Origin: Ligaoa zhengdingensis
Lineage (GTDB): Bacteria > Bacillota > Clostridia > Oscillospirales > Ruminococcaceae
Direction: 5' to 3'
DNA: 64,000 nt
Assembly: GCF_014384885.1 (NCBI RefSeq)
Contig: NZ_JACRST010000001.1
Location: 1-64,000 of the forward strand
Made by a program: the position numbers and the translations under genes. Under the pieces are notes generated by a model, which searched no databases, was not told the DNA's origin, and saw only the letters and a list, made by a program, of their open reading frames with translations. Of the stretch, positions 54,441 through 62,940 are shown piece by piece. Within the stretch, counting starts at the first letter, position 1; each line of letters starts with the position of its first letter.

Positions 54441-56906
54441 ATGGGGTTTAAATTCAACAACTTTACGCAAAAGGCGAACAATGCGGTTAATCTGGCGATG
54501 ATGCAGGCGGCGGCGCTGGGACACACCTACATCGGCAGTGAGCATCTGCTGTTGGGATTGCTCAAAGAGGGGAACGGCGTCGCATATACCGTGCTCAAAC
54601 AGCGCGGTATCACCGAGGATATGGTCAAGACAAAACTGATCCAGGCGGTGGGGAAGGGGATCAAATCCAATCTGACCCCCAGCGACTTCACTCCGCGCTG
54701 CAAACGGATTTTGGAAGCGGCCGCGCAGGAAGCCAAGGGGCTAATGCGGACCTCGGTGGGTACGGAACATATTTTGATGGCGATGCTCAAGGAACCCGAA
54801 TGTTATGCGGTGCGGTTCCTCACCAGCCTGGGGTTCGACTGCGACACCCTTTACCGCGAGGTAATCGAGGGGATCGGCAGCGAAATCGCTGAGACGATCT
54901 ACTGGAAGGCCACCCGCAAGCCGGCTTCCAAGGCGGGAAAACCGGCCGCAGTCAAGACGCCGAACCTCGATAAATTCAGCAAAGACCTGACGGTCGCGGC
55001 CTGTGAAGGCTCCCTCGACCCGCTCATTGGCCGTGATAAGGAGGTACTCCGGGTTATCCAGATTCTGTCCCGCCGCACCAAAAATAACCCCTGCCTGATC
55101 GGCGAGGCGGGCGTGGGCAAAACCGCGATTGTGGAGGGGCTGGCACAGCGCATCGTGCGGGGCGAGGTGCCGGAAAACTTATCTGGGAAGCGGGTCGTTT
55201 CAATCGATCTCTCCAACATGATAGCGGGGACAAAGTTCCGCGGTGAATTTGAGGAACGGCTGCGCAATTGCCTAAACGAGGTGCGAGATGCAGGGAACGT
55301 CATCCTGTTTGTGGATGAGATGCATACGCTGGTGGGAGCGGGCTCAGCGGAGGGCGCGATTGATGCGGCAAACATCCTCAAGCCTCAGCTCGCCCGCGGC
55401 CAGCTTCAGATGATCGGCGCGACCACCATCGACGAATACCGGCGTCACATCGAAAAAGACAGCGCGCTCACCCGGCGTTTTCAGAGTGTGTTGGTGGCGG
55501 AGCCCACAGCGGACGACACCGTGATGATCCTGGAGGGACTCAAATCGAAGTATGAGGAGCACCACCACATTCGGATCACCGAGGAAGCGATCCGCGCGTC
55601 GGTGGATTTTTCGGTGCGCTACCTCACGGAAAAATTTCTGCCTGACAAGGCGATCGACCTGTTGGACGAATCTTTATCCCTCGTGAAGCTGAAGATATTC
55701 ACCCAGCCCGAGCGCACCGCCGATCTCCAAGACCGGCTCAGCGAACTGACCCGCCAAAAGGAGGAGGCCATCCTCGCGCAGGACTTTGAATTGGCGGCCA
55801 AGCTGCGGGACAGCGAACGGCAGCTCCAGGAAAAGCTCCCCCCGCAGAATGAGAGCGGCATGCCCGGTGATGAACGTGTGCTCGCATCGGACGTGGCTGA
55901 AGTGGTCGCGTCTCAGACAGGGATCGATGTCAAGCGGGTCACGGAGGAGCAGTCCCAGCGTTTGCTCCATCTGGAGGACCGTCTGCACCAGCGTGTGATC
56001 GGCCAGGATGAGGCGGTCGCTTCGGTGGCGCGGGCGGTGCGCAGAAACCGCGTTGGCCTCGGGGACCCCAACCGGCCGATCGGCTCGTTCCTCTTCCTAG
56101 GACCTACGGGCGTGGGCAAAACCGAGCTGTCCAAGGCGCTGGCAGAAGCGTTGTTCGCGGACGAAAAGGCGCTCATCCGCGTGGATATGTCGGAGTTTAT
56201 GGAGAAGCACACGGTGTCGCGTCTGATCGGTTCGCCGCCCGGCTATGTCGGATACGACGAGGGCGGCCAACTCACTGAGAAGGTGCGCCGCAAGCCCTAT
56301 TCGGTCCTGCTGTTTGACGAGATTGAGAAGGCGCATACCGATATCTTCAATATCATGTTGCAAATTCTCGATGATGGGATGCTCAACGACGCGCAGGGGC
56401 GCACCGTCAACTTCAAAAATTGCGTCGTCATCATGACCTCCAATATCGGCGCGCAGCTCATTACGGAGCATCAGTCGCTCGGATTCAGCCACAGCTCGGC
56501 GGTGCCCGACGACGCAGCGGTGAAAGTGCGCGTCCTGGGCGAACTGAAGAAGAGCTTCCGTCCAGAATTTCTCAACCGTATCGATGAAACAATCGTCTTC
56601 CACCGTCTCACCCAGGCTGAGACCGAACAGATCGCGGTGCATCTATTGGAGACCGTCCGGCAGCGCGCGCTCACCCGCGGGGTGAGCCTCCAATTTTCCG
56701 ACGGACTGCTGCATCACCTGGTTCAAACCGGGTTCGATAGCAAATACGGCGCCCGTCCACTCAAACGTGCAATTCAGAACATCGTGGAGGACCGTCTCGC
56801 CGAAGAAATCCTGAGCGGCAGGGTGCGGGAAGGAGATCACCTGCTCTGCGACTTCCGCGATCAGATCATTTTTGCCAAAGCGCCGTGCGAAATCGCGGCA
56901 AAATGA
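54441..56906 (+). CDS. clpC: ATP-dependent Clp protease ATPase ClpC
   Basis: An 821-residue Hsp100 unfoldase. Two N-terminal Clp repeats (FTQKANNAVNLAMMQAAALGHTYIGSEHLLLGLL) precede AAA-1 (GEAGVGKTAIVEGLAQRI), the UVR/M-domain (LTRQKEEAILAQDFELAAKLRDSERQLQE, diagnostic of ClpC), AAA-2 (GPTGVGKTELSKALAEAL) and the D2-small domain. It delivers substrates to ClpP. In Bacilli and many Clostridia it follows ctsR-mcsA-mcsB; those genes are absent here and no CtsR or CIRCE box was seen upstream. Confidence 0.97.
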   Translation: MGFKFNNFTQKANNAVNLAMMQAAALGHTYIGSEHLLLGLLKEGNGVAYTVLKQRGITEDMVKTKLIQAVGKGIKSNLTPSDFTPRCKRILEAAAQEAKGLMRTSVGTEHILMAMLKEPECYAVRFLTSLGFDCDTLYREVIEGIGSEIAETIYWKATRKPASKAGKPAAVKTPNLDKFSKDLTVAACEGSLDPLIGRDKEVLRVIQILSRRTKNNPCLIGEAGVGKTAIVEGLAQRIVRGEVPENLSGKRVVSIDLSNMIAGTKFRGEFEERLRNCLNEVRDAGNVILFVDEMHTLVGAGSAEGAIDAANILKPQLARGQLQMIGATTIDEYRRHIEKDSALTRRFQSVLVAEPTADDTVMILEGLKSKYEEHHHIRITEEAIRASVDFSVRYLTEKFLPDKAIDLLDESLSLVKLKIFTQPERTADLQDRLSELTRQKEEAILAQDFELAAKLRDSERQLQEKLPPQNESGMPGDERVLASDVAEVVASQTGIDVKRVTEEQSQRLLHLEDRLHQRVIGQDEAVASVARAVRRNRVGLGDPNRPIGSFLFLGPTGVGKTELSKALAEALFADEKALIRVDMSEFMEKHTVSRLIGSPPGYVGYDEGGQLTEKVRRKPYSVLLFDEIEKAHTDIFNIMLQILDDGMLNDAQGRTVNFKNCVVIMTSNIGAQLITEHQSLGFSHSSAVPDDAAVKVRVLGELKKSFRPEFLNRIDETIVFHRLTQAETEQIAVHLLETVRQRALTRGVSLQFSDGLLHHLVQTGFDSKYGARPLKRAIQNIVEDRLAEEILSGRVREGDHLLCDFRDQIIFAKAPCEIAAK

Positions 56907-56908
56907 GG

Positions 56909-56937
56909 TTGATCGATATAAAGTTTGCCTGTATAAT
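56909..56937 (+). promoter_or_regulatory. Promoter of the thioesterase gene
   Basis: TTGATC (56909-56914), a 17-nt spacer and a perfect TATAAT (56932-56937). Confidence 0.7.
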
Positions 56938-56987
56938 GGAAATGCCTCAGTGAAGAGGAGACGGATCGATACAGGAGGTAACTTTTT

Positions 56988-57386
56988 ATGGAAGAATGGA
57001 TCAACCGGGAAGCAACCCTCAGTTGGGTGGTGAGCGAAGACCGGACCGCAGCCGAGGTTGGCAGCGGGGATGTCGGCGTGTTCGCAACCCCTATGATGAT
57101 CGCTCTGATGGAGGGCGCCGCGGTGGCCTGCCTCAAGCCGCTGCTGTCCGAGGGGCAGACCTCGGTCGGAGCGTCGATTTCCACCAGCCACAGCGCGGCA
57201 ACGCCGGTCGGCATGAAGGTGACCGCAACCGCCAGGATCACAGCGGTGGACGGCAAAAAAGTGGACTTCGTTGTGTTCGCAAGCGACGAATGCGGACCGA
57301 TCGGGGAGGGGACGCACACGCGCTTTATTCTCAATAAGGAACGCTTTGAGCAGAAGGCCCTGGCTAAGCTGGAGCAAACCCGGTAA
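56988..57386 (+). CDS. Hotdog thioesterase (fluoroacetyl-CoA thioesterase-like)
   Basis: A 132-residue hotdog-fold protein of the FlK-like family. The Thr/Glu/His triad region is present: VFATPMMIALMEGAA (T and E) and SISTSHSAATPVG (H). Most such proteins in gut bacteria act on unknown acyl-CoAs; fluoroacetate resistance is not implied. CAGGAGG precedes the ATG. It is a single gene with its own promoter and terminator. Confidence 0.85.
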   Translation: MEEWINREATLSWVVSEDRTAAEVGSGDVGVFATPMMIALMEGAAVACLKPLLSEGQTSVGASISTSHSAATPVGMKVTATARITAVDGKKVDFVVFASDECGPIGEGTHTRFILNKERFEQKALAKLEQTR

Positions 57387-57403
57387 AGGATATTTTTCAT
57401 CGA

Positions 57404-57446
57404 GCGACCCATATCATCGTGTTTTTAGATGATATGGGTCGCTTTT
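57404..57446 (+). terminator. Terminator after the thioesterase
   Basis: GCGACCCATATCATC and GATGATATGGGTCGC form a long perfect stem, followed by TTTTG. Confidence 0.92.
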
Positions 57447-57565
57447 GTCATAATTTACCGATTCATTGTTTACAATTTCCACATACTTTCCTGTCGAATT
57501 CTATGTTAAAATAAGGGTAATGTTAACTATTTCTTTTGTCTTTTTATGGAAAGGGGAGAGCAAAA

Positions 57566-59347
57566 ATGATAAAAATCGTCCAAAAAACGGTATCTGTGCT
57601 GGTGGCTGTCGGCCTGTTGACGGGAGGTTTTGTCGTCCCTGCCTATGCGGCTAACTACAACGATTTCGATTACATAACCAGCCATGTTTCAACCTCGATG
57701 CCCCGCAAGCTGAGTGTCACGAGGCCATCCCAGGATGTGAAAACCAGTGCGACCGCTTATTATATCACCGGTTCTTCCAACCCCGATTTGCCCCTTTATT
57801 TAAACGGGGAGAAGGTAACCGACCGCGGCATCAGCGGAAGTTTCGGCGTTTATGTGTCCCTTTCGTCCGGCGAGAACCGCTTCAAGTTCACCCAGGATGA
57901 CGGTTCCGCAAAGACCGTCACCATCACGCAGGGGGCCGGTTATGGGGCCAGCTTGGCCACCACCAATCGGGTGTCTTCGATGTATCCCTCCTGCGATGTG
58001 GGTGAACTGGCTGGCACTGAGGTGACGCTTCAGTGTATCGCGCCGGCCGGCGCGTCTGTCACTGCAACCGTGAACGGCCAGAGCTACACGATGCGCCAGG
58101 TTGCGGCCGCGCAATCCGGCATTCCAGCTACCTTTAAGGCCACCTATACGGTGCCCGCCTACGGAAAAACCACCGATCTCGGCAAGGTGACCTACACCAT
58201 GAACTGGAATGGCGCCACCAAGACCTACACCTCAAACGGCAAGCTGTTTGCAGGCGGCGAGACCCTTTTGGTGCAGGTGACCGAGACTTCTTCGAGCATC
58301 TTTCAACAGGGCAACACCGACAGTGGCTTTGTCACCACCGCCAAGGCCGGGGCAATCGATTATGTGGTCGATTCCAACGCAGGCATGTACAAGCTCGGGA
58401 TGGGCGGCTGGATCAACAAGGATACCACCAAGCCGTTGACCAGCGGCCGGGCGACCAACAAGGTCAGCAATGTATCCTTCAGCTCCACCGCATATGGGGA
58501 GCGCTTTATCATTACCGGAACTTCTCAGCCGGTGGCGACCACCTCGCGTAGCGACGGCCAGTTGGTGGTAACGCTGCATCACACCACCGGAATCGGGAGC
58601 ATCCCGACCGGCGACAGCAAGCTGTTTACCGGGGCGAGCGTCACCGAGTCCAATGGGGACTCCACCATCACCTTCACCCGCAACCCCAATCGCACCCTCT
58701 GGGGTTATGTAGTGGAATATAAGGACAATGTCACCACCATCTACTGCAAATACCGCCCGTCCCTTTCCGGGGACAGCAGCCGGCCGCTCGCGGGAATCAT
58801 CGTGGCGCTGGATGCGGGACACGGCGGCACCGATCCAGGGGCGCTCGGCATTATGAACGGCCTCGGCGTGGATGAAAGCGATATCACCGCGGATACCGCG
58901 ATCGCTGTGAAGAAACGTCTGGAGTCCCTGGGCGCGCAGGTGTTGCTCTCGGGCAGTGGGACAAGCGACCAGAAGATCGAGTTCGGGCCGCGCATGAATC
59001 CGGCCTATGAGGGCAAGGCGGATTTCTTCCTTTCGCTGCATTGCAACAGCATCGGCACCAACCAAAATGGTCTCAAGCCCAAAGGCGTGGAAATTTATTA
59101 CTATGAGAGCAACGCGAAAGCCTTTTCCAACACGCTGCTCAATCATATCGTCGCCGAAACCGGGCGGGCTTCCCGCGGCGCGAAGTTCAGCAACTACCGT
59201 GTGACCCTCAACAGCTGCGCGCCCTCTGTGCTGGTGGAAATGGGATTCGTCACCAATCCCTCGGAGCTCGACGATATGGCGAGCCGCCGCGGTATGTTCA
59301 ACATGGCCAATGCAATTGGCGATGCGATCGTCGCCTACCTCTCTTAA
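57566..59347 (+). CDS. Secreted N-acetylmuramoyl-L-alanine amidase
   Basis: A 593-residue exported cell-wall hydrolase. The signal peptide is MIKIVQKTVSVLVAVGLLTG plus a GFVVPAYA cut site. Residues about 30-400 are beta-rich, with a PFAM-like Ig/copper-amine-oxidase-N-like character but no named domain recognised. The C-terminal approximately 185 residues are Amidase_3: zinc ligands in VALDAGHGGTDPG, a glutamate after DESDITAD, H in FLSLHCNS, and the catalytic E in VLVEMGFVTNPSE. AAAGGGGAG precedes ATG 57566. Likely role: daughter-cell separation or spore-cortex/mother-cell wall cleavage. Confidence 0.92.
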   Translation: MIKIVQKTVSVLVAVGLLTGGFVVPAYAANYNDFDYITSHVSTSMPRKLSVTRPSQDVKTSATAYYITGSSNPDLPLYLNGEKVTDRGISGSFGVYVSLSSGENRFKFTQDDGSAKTVTITQGAGYGASLATTNRVSSMYPSCDVGELAGTEVTLQCIAPAGASVTATVNGQSYTMRQVAAAQSGIPATFKATYTVPAYGKTTDLGKVTYTMNWNGATKTYTSNGKLFAGGETLLVQVTETSSSIFQQGNTDSGFVTTAKAGAIDYVVDSNAGMYKLGMGGWINKDTTKPLTSGRATNKVSNVSFSSTAYGERFIITGTSQPVATTSRSDGQLVVTLHHTTGIGSIPTGDSKLFTGASVTESNGDSTITFTRNPNRTLWGYVVEYKDNVTTIYCKYRPSLSGDSSRPLAGIIVALDAGHGGTDPGALGIMNGLGVDESDITADTAIAVKKRLESLGAQVLLSGSGTSDQKIEFGPRMNPAYEGKADFFLSLHCNSIGTNQNGLKPKGVEIYYYESNAKAFSNTLLNHIVAETGRASRGAKFSNYRVTLNSCAPSVLVEMGFVTNPSELDDMASRRGMFNMANAIGDAIVAYLS

Positions 59348-59363
59348 CAGAAAAATAGCTCGA

Positions 59364-59398
59364 GGCCATCCGGATAGATCTATCCGGGTGGCCTTTTT
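59364..59398 (+). terminator. Terminator after the amidase
   Basis: GGCCATCCGGATAG and TATCCGGGTGGCC arms, followed by TTTTTATG. Confidence 0.9.
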
Positions 59399-59509
59399 AT
59401 GCAAAACTGCAATTTTCACAGCAAACCCCTGCATTTTTGCCGTTTATTCCCGCATTTTACTTGATTTCGCTGGGAGAAAAGGATAGAATAGAGAACGAGG
59501 TGATTCATT

Positions 59510-60400
59510 TTGAATAAAGACCTGATCACTTTGATTGGTGAAATGATGGGCGGTTTTTCCAAAGGGCAGCGGATGATCGCCGATTATATCATCAATCATT
59601 ACGATAAAGCGGCCTTTATGACCGCATCTCGTCTGGGCAGCACGGTGGGGGTCAGCGAATCCACCGTAGTGCGGTTTGCATCTGAGGTGGGCTACGAGGG
59701 ATATCCTCAGTTGCAGCGCGCCTTGCAGGAATTGATCCGCAACCGGCTCACGGCGGTACAGCGCATGGAGGTGACCACCGAACAGATCGGCGGTTCAGAC
59801 GTGCTCTCGAAGGTGCTCGGCTCGGATATTGAAAATATCCGCCGGACGTTGGAGGAGTCCTCCACCCAGACCTTCAACAACGCGGTGGATGCGCTCTGCA
59901 ATGCGCGCACCATTTACATCCTGGGCATCCGCAGTTCCTCTGCGCTCTCCCGGTTTCTTTACTTTTATTTTAACCACATCCTCGACGATGTGCGTCTGAT
60001 CAATACCAACAGCTCGAGCGAAATGTTTGAACAGATTCTGCGCATCGGGCCGCAGGATGTCTTTATCGGCATCACCTTTCCGCGCTATTCCCAGCGCACC
60101 TACAACGGTGCAAAATTCGCCACCGACAGCGGAGCCAAGGTGATTGCAATCACTGACAGCCCGCAGTCGCCCATTGCAAGCATTTCCGACACGGTGCTGC
60201 TGGCGCGCAGCGATATGGCTTCGTTTGTGGATTCGCTCGTCGCACCTCTCAGCTTGATCAATGCGCTGATCGTGGCGGTTGGGCTGCGAAAAAAGAATGA
60301 AATTTCGGCGACCTTCTCCCGCCTGGAACGGATTTGGGACGAATACAACGTCTACGAAAAAATAGAGGGGACACACGATATCGATGTCACAAAAATATGA
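59510..60400 (+). CDS. MurR/RpiR family transcriptional regulator
   Basis: A 296-residue regulator. The N-terminal HTH_6 domain (KGQRMIADYIINHYDKAAFMTASRLGSTVGVSESTVVRFASEVGYEGYPQLQRALQE) is followed by a SIS sugar-phosphate-binding domain (NARTIYILGIRSSSALSRFL ... DVFIGITFPRYSQRT ... KVIAITDSPQSPI). It starts with TTG 59510, GAGGTG 8 nt upstream. It normally senses a phosphosugar; no sugar genes adjoin it, and the downstream flavoprotein overlaps its end by 17 nt. Confidence 0.92.
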   Translation: MNKDLITLIGEMMGGFSKGQRMIADYIINHYDKAAFMTASRLGSTVGVSESTVVRFASEVGYEGYPQLQRALQELIRNRLTAVQRMEVTTEQIGGSDVLSKVLGSDIENIRRTLEESSTQTFNNAVDALCNARTIYILGIRSSSALSRFLYFYFNHILDDVRLINTNSSSEMFEQILRIGPQDVFIGITFPRYSQRTYNGAKFATDSGAKVIAITDSPQSPIASISDTVLLARSDMASFVDSLVAPLSLINALIVAVGLRKKNEISATFSRLERIWDEYNVYEKIEGTHDIDVTKI

Positions 60401-61649
60401 TCTGGTCGTGGCGGGCGCGGGCGCGGCTGGCTGTATGGCGGCTGGAACAGCGGCAAAGCGCGGGCTTTCCGTTGCGCTGCTCGAGCGCAATCCGCGCATC
60501 TGCCGCAAGGTGATGATCACCGGCAAGGGCCGCTGCAATGTCACCAATAATTGCGACAATACAGCGTTTATCCAGGCGGTCAAAGGCAACGGACGCTTTC
60601 TTTACAGTGCGATCAACCGCTTTAGCTGCCGCGACACCATAGAGTTTTTTGAAGCGCTGGGCGTCCCCTTAAAGACAGAACGAGGAAACCGCGTCTTTCC
60701 GGTGTCCGACCGATCGGTTGATATCGTGGACGCGCTGTCCAGGTACCTGCGGGACGGCGGCGTGGAGCTGCTGTCGGGTCGCTGTACGGCGCTCCAGCTC
60801 CGGGACGGCGCGATATGCGGCATAAAACTGGAAAACGGCAACGTGATTTCGACCGGTCAGGTGATCGTTGCGACGGGCGGCATGAGCTATCCAACCACCG
60901 GCTCCACCGGAGATGGCTATCTGCTGGCCAAACAGGCGGGGCATACGGTTTGCCCTCCAACCCCATCCCTGATTCCCGTTATTACAAACGAGCCCTGGTG
61001 CAAAGATTTGATGGGCCTTTCGCTTAAAAATGTCACGTTGACGCTCACCAACCGCGCGGGTAAAGTGCTGTTTCACGAGTTGGGCGAGATGCTGTTCACC
61101 CATTTCGGTGTTTCTGGCCCCCTGGTGTTGAGCGCGAGCTGCCACATGGACGCCGCCCACCTGGACGACTATACCTTGGCGATCGATCTCAAGCCGGGAC
61201 TTTCTCCAGAGCAGCTCGATGCGCGCCTGCTCCGCGACTTTGGAAAAAATCTCAACCGCGATTTTCTCAACAGCTTGTCGGAGCTGCTGCCCCGCAAGCT
61301 GATTCCGGTGGCGGTTCAGCTCTCCGGCATCCCGGGCGACCGCAAGGTCAACCAGATCACCAGGGAACAGCGCCGCGCCTTGGTGGAGCTGCTGAAACAT
61401 TTATGCATCACACCGAAGGCCTTCCGTCCGATTGAGGAGGCGATCGTCACCTCAGGCGGGGTTTCAGTCAAGGAAATTAACCCCAAAACGATGGAATCGA
61501 AACTTGTAAAGGGATTATACTTTGCAGGTGAAGTGCTGGATGTAGACGCCTATACGGGCGGATTTAATCTACAGATTGCGTTTTCTACCGGCGTGTTGGC
61601 TGGGGAGAGCGCAAAAAGTCAGACAGATGGGGGTTGGGAGAATTCATGA
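60384..61649 (+). CDS. BaiN/HI0933-family flavoprotein (NAD(P)/FAD-dependent oxidoreductase)
   Basis: A 421-residue flavoprotein. The N-terminal FAD motif is DLVVAGAGAAGCMAAGTAAKRG, with GKGRCNVTNN, VATGGMSYPTTGSTGDGY and a C-terminal GLYFAGEVLDVDAYTGGFNLQIAFSTG. The family includes the bile-acid enzyme BaiN, but members are nearly universal and most have no known substrate. The ATG lies inside the end of the rpiR-type gene, and its own end overlaps the region just before cmk. Confidence 0.9.
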   Translation: MSQKYDLVVAGAGAAGCMAAGTAAKRGLSVALLERNPRICRKVMITGKGRCNVTNNCDNTAFIQAVKGNGRFLYSAINRFSCRDTIEFFEALGVPLKTERGNRVFPVSDRSVDIVDALSRYLRDGGVELLSGRCTALQLRDGAICGIKLENGNVISTGQVIVATGGMSYPTTGSTGDGYLLAKQAGHTVCPPTPSLIPVITNEPWCKDLMGLSLKNVTLTLTNRAGKVLFHELGEMLFTHFGVSGPLVLSASCHMDAAHLDDYTLAIDLKPGLSPEQLDARLLRDFGKNLNRDFLNSLSELLPRKLIPVAVQLSGIPGDRKVNQITREQRRALVELLKHLCITPKAFRPIEEAIVTSGGVSVKEINPKTMESKLVKGLYFAGEVLDVDAYTGGFNLQIAFSTGVLAGESAKSQTDGGWENS

Positions 61650-62320
61650 TTGCCATTGCAATCGACGGGCCGGCCGGCGCGGGGAAGAGCACCATCGCGC
61701 GGGCGCTGGCGCGGCACCTGGGTTATATCTATGTGGACACCGGGGCGCTCTACCGGGCTGTGGGCTATTACATGCTGCAACATGGCGTCGATCCGTCCAA
61801 GGAGAAGGAGGTCGTTCCGCAGCTGCCGAAGATCGACGTTACCATCCGCTTTGTGGATGGGGAACAGCGCGTGTTTTTAAACGGCGAGGATGTCTCCGAC
61901 AGGATTCGCACGCCGGAGCTCTCGATGGCGGCGTCCGATGTGTCCGCGTTGCCGCCGGTGCGGGCATTTCTGCTCGATCAGCAGCGCAATCTCGCCGCAG
62001 CCAGCCATGTGGTGATGGACGGCCGCGACATCGGCACGGTGGTGCTGCCTCAGGCGCAGGTGAAGATTTTCCTCACCGCATCGCCGGAGGACCGCGCGGA
62101 GCGGCGGAGGCAGGAGCTGATGGGGAAAGGGATTCACACCGACTTTGCCGAGGTGTTGGAGGATGTGCGCAAACGGGATTACAACGACAGCCATCGTGCC
62201 ATCGCACCGCTGTGCCAAGCGCCGGACGCAATCCTGGTGGACACTACCGGCAACACCTGTGAACAATCGATCGCGCAGTTGATCGCTGTTGTAGAAGCGG
62301 CGCTGCTCAAAACATCATAA
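61646..62320 (+). CDS. cmk: Cytidylate kinase
   Basis: A 224-residue (d)CMP kinase. P-loop GPAGAGKSTIARALA, the NMP motif VDTGALYRAVGYYM, VVMDGRDIGTVVLPQA and the LID region SPEDRAERRRQEL. GGGAG precedes ATG 61646; it overlaps the previous stop (TGA-ATG region). First of cmk-plsC-ispH/S1, a conserved Clostridia order. Confidence 0.96.
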   Translation: MIAIAIDGPAGAGKSTIARALARHLGYIYVDTGALYRAVGYYMLQHGVDPSKEKEVVPQLPKIDVTIRFVDGEQRVFLNGEDVSDRIRTPELSMAASDVSALPPVRAFLLDQQRNLAAASHVVMDGRDIGTVVLPQAQVKIFLTASPEDRAERRRQELMGKGIHTDFAEVLEDVRKRDYNDSHRAIAPLCQAPDAILVDTTGNTCEQSIAQLIAVVEAALLKTS

Positions 62321-62343
62321 GGACAGGGGATTAAATCGCTATT

Positions 62344-62937
62344 ATGAGCTTGCTATTTCGTTTAGGAAGAATCCTGTTGGGGACCGCTATGCGCATCTGG
62401 CATCGTATCTCAGTGGAGGGGGTCGAGAATCTGCCGGATCACGGCGGATATATCATCTGCTCCAACCATCGCACCAACCTGGATCCGCTTTATATCGCTT
62501 GGAAAGGCCAATTCCAGCTCTACTTTATGGCAAAGGCTGAGCTGTTTCATGTGCCTGTGTTGGGCTTCCTCATCAAAAGGCTGGGCGCGTTTCCGGTGGA
62601 ACGCGGAAAAGGGGACACCAGCGCAATCGACCACGCGATTGAAATTTTGCAGAGCGGCAGGGTGCTGGCGATCTTTCCAGAGGGGACGCGCTCCAAGGAC
62701 GGCAAGCTGCTGCGCGGCAAGTCTGGGATTTCTCTGATCGCCTCCCGGTCCGGTGCCGACGTGCTGCCGGTCGGCATCAAATACACCGAACCGGTCAAGT
62801 TCCGCTCGAAAATTGTCATCCGCTATGGAAAGCTGATTCCCAACTCCGAGCTGACGATCGTCGACAACAAGCCCTCGGATATCAAAGCGGCCACAACCCG
62901 CATTATGTCGGCCATCGGCGCGCTGTTGGAGGATTAA
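62344..62937 (+). CDS. plsC: 1-acyl-sn-glycerol-3-phosphate acyltransferase
   Basis: A 197-residue PlsC. The catalytic NHRTNLD (HX4D), the FPEGTRSKDGKLLRGKSG block and the GAFPVERGK motif are all visible. One short N-terminal membrane-associated segment is present. It makes phosphatidic acid in phospholipid synthesis. It ends 3 nt before the next ATG. Confidence 0.95.
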   Translation: MSLLFRLGRILLGTAMRIWHRISVEGVENLPDHGGYIICSNHRTNLDPLYIAWKGQFQLYFMAKAELFHVPVLGFLIKRLGAFPVERGKGDTSAIDHAIEILQSGRVLAIFPEGTRSKDGKLLRGKSGISLIASRSGADVLPVGIKYTEPVKFRSKIVIRYGKLIPNSELTIVDNKPSDIKAATTRIMSAIGALLED

Positions 62938-62940
62938 TAG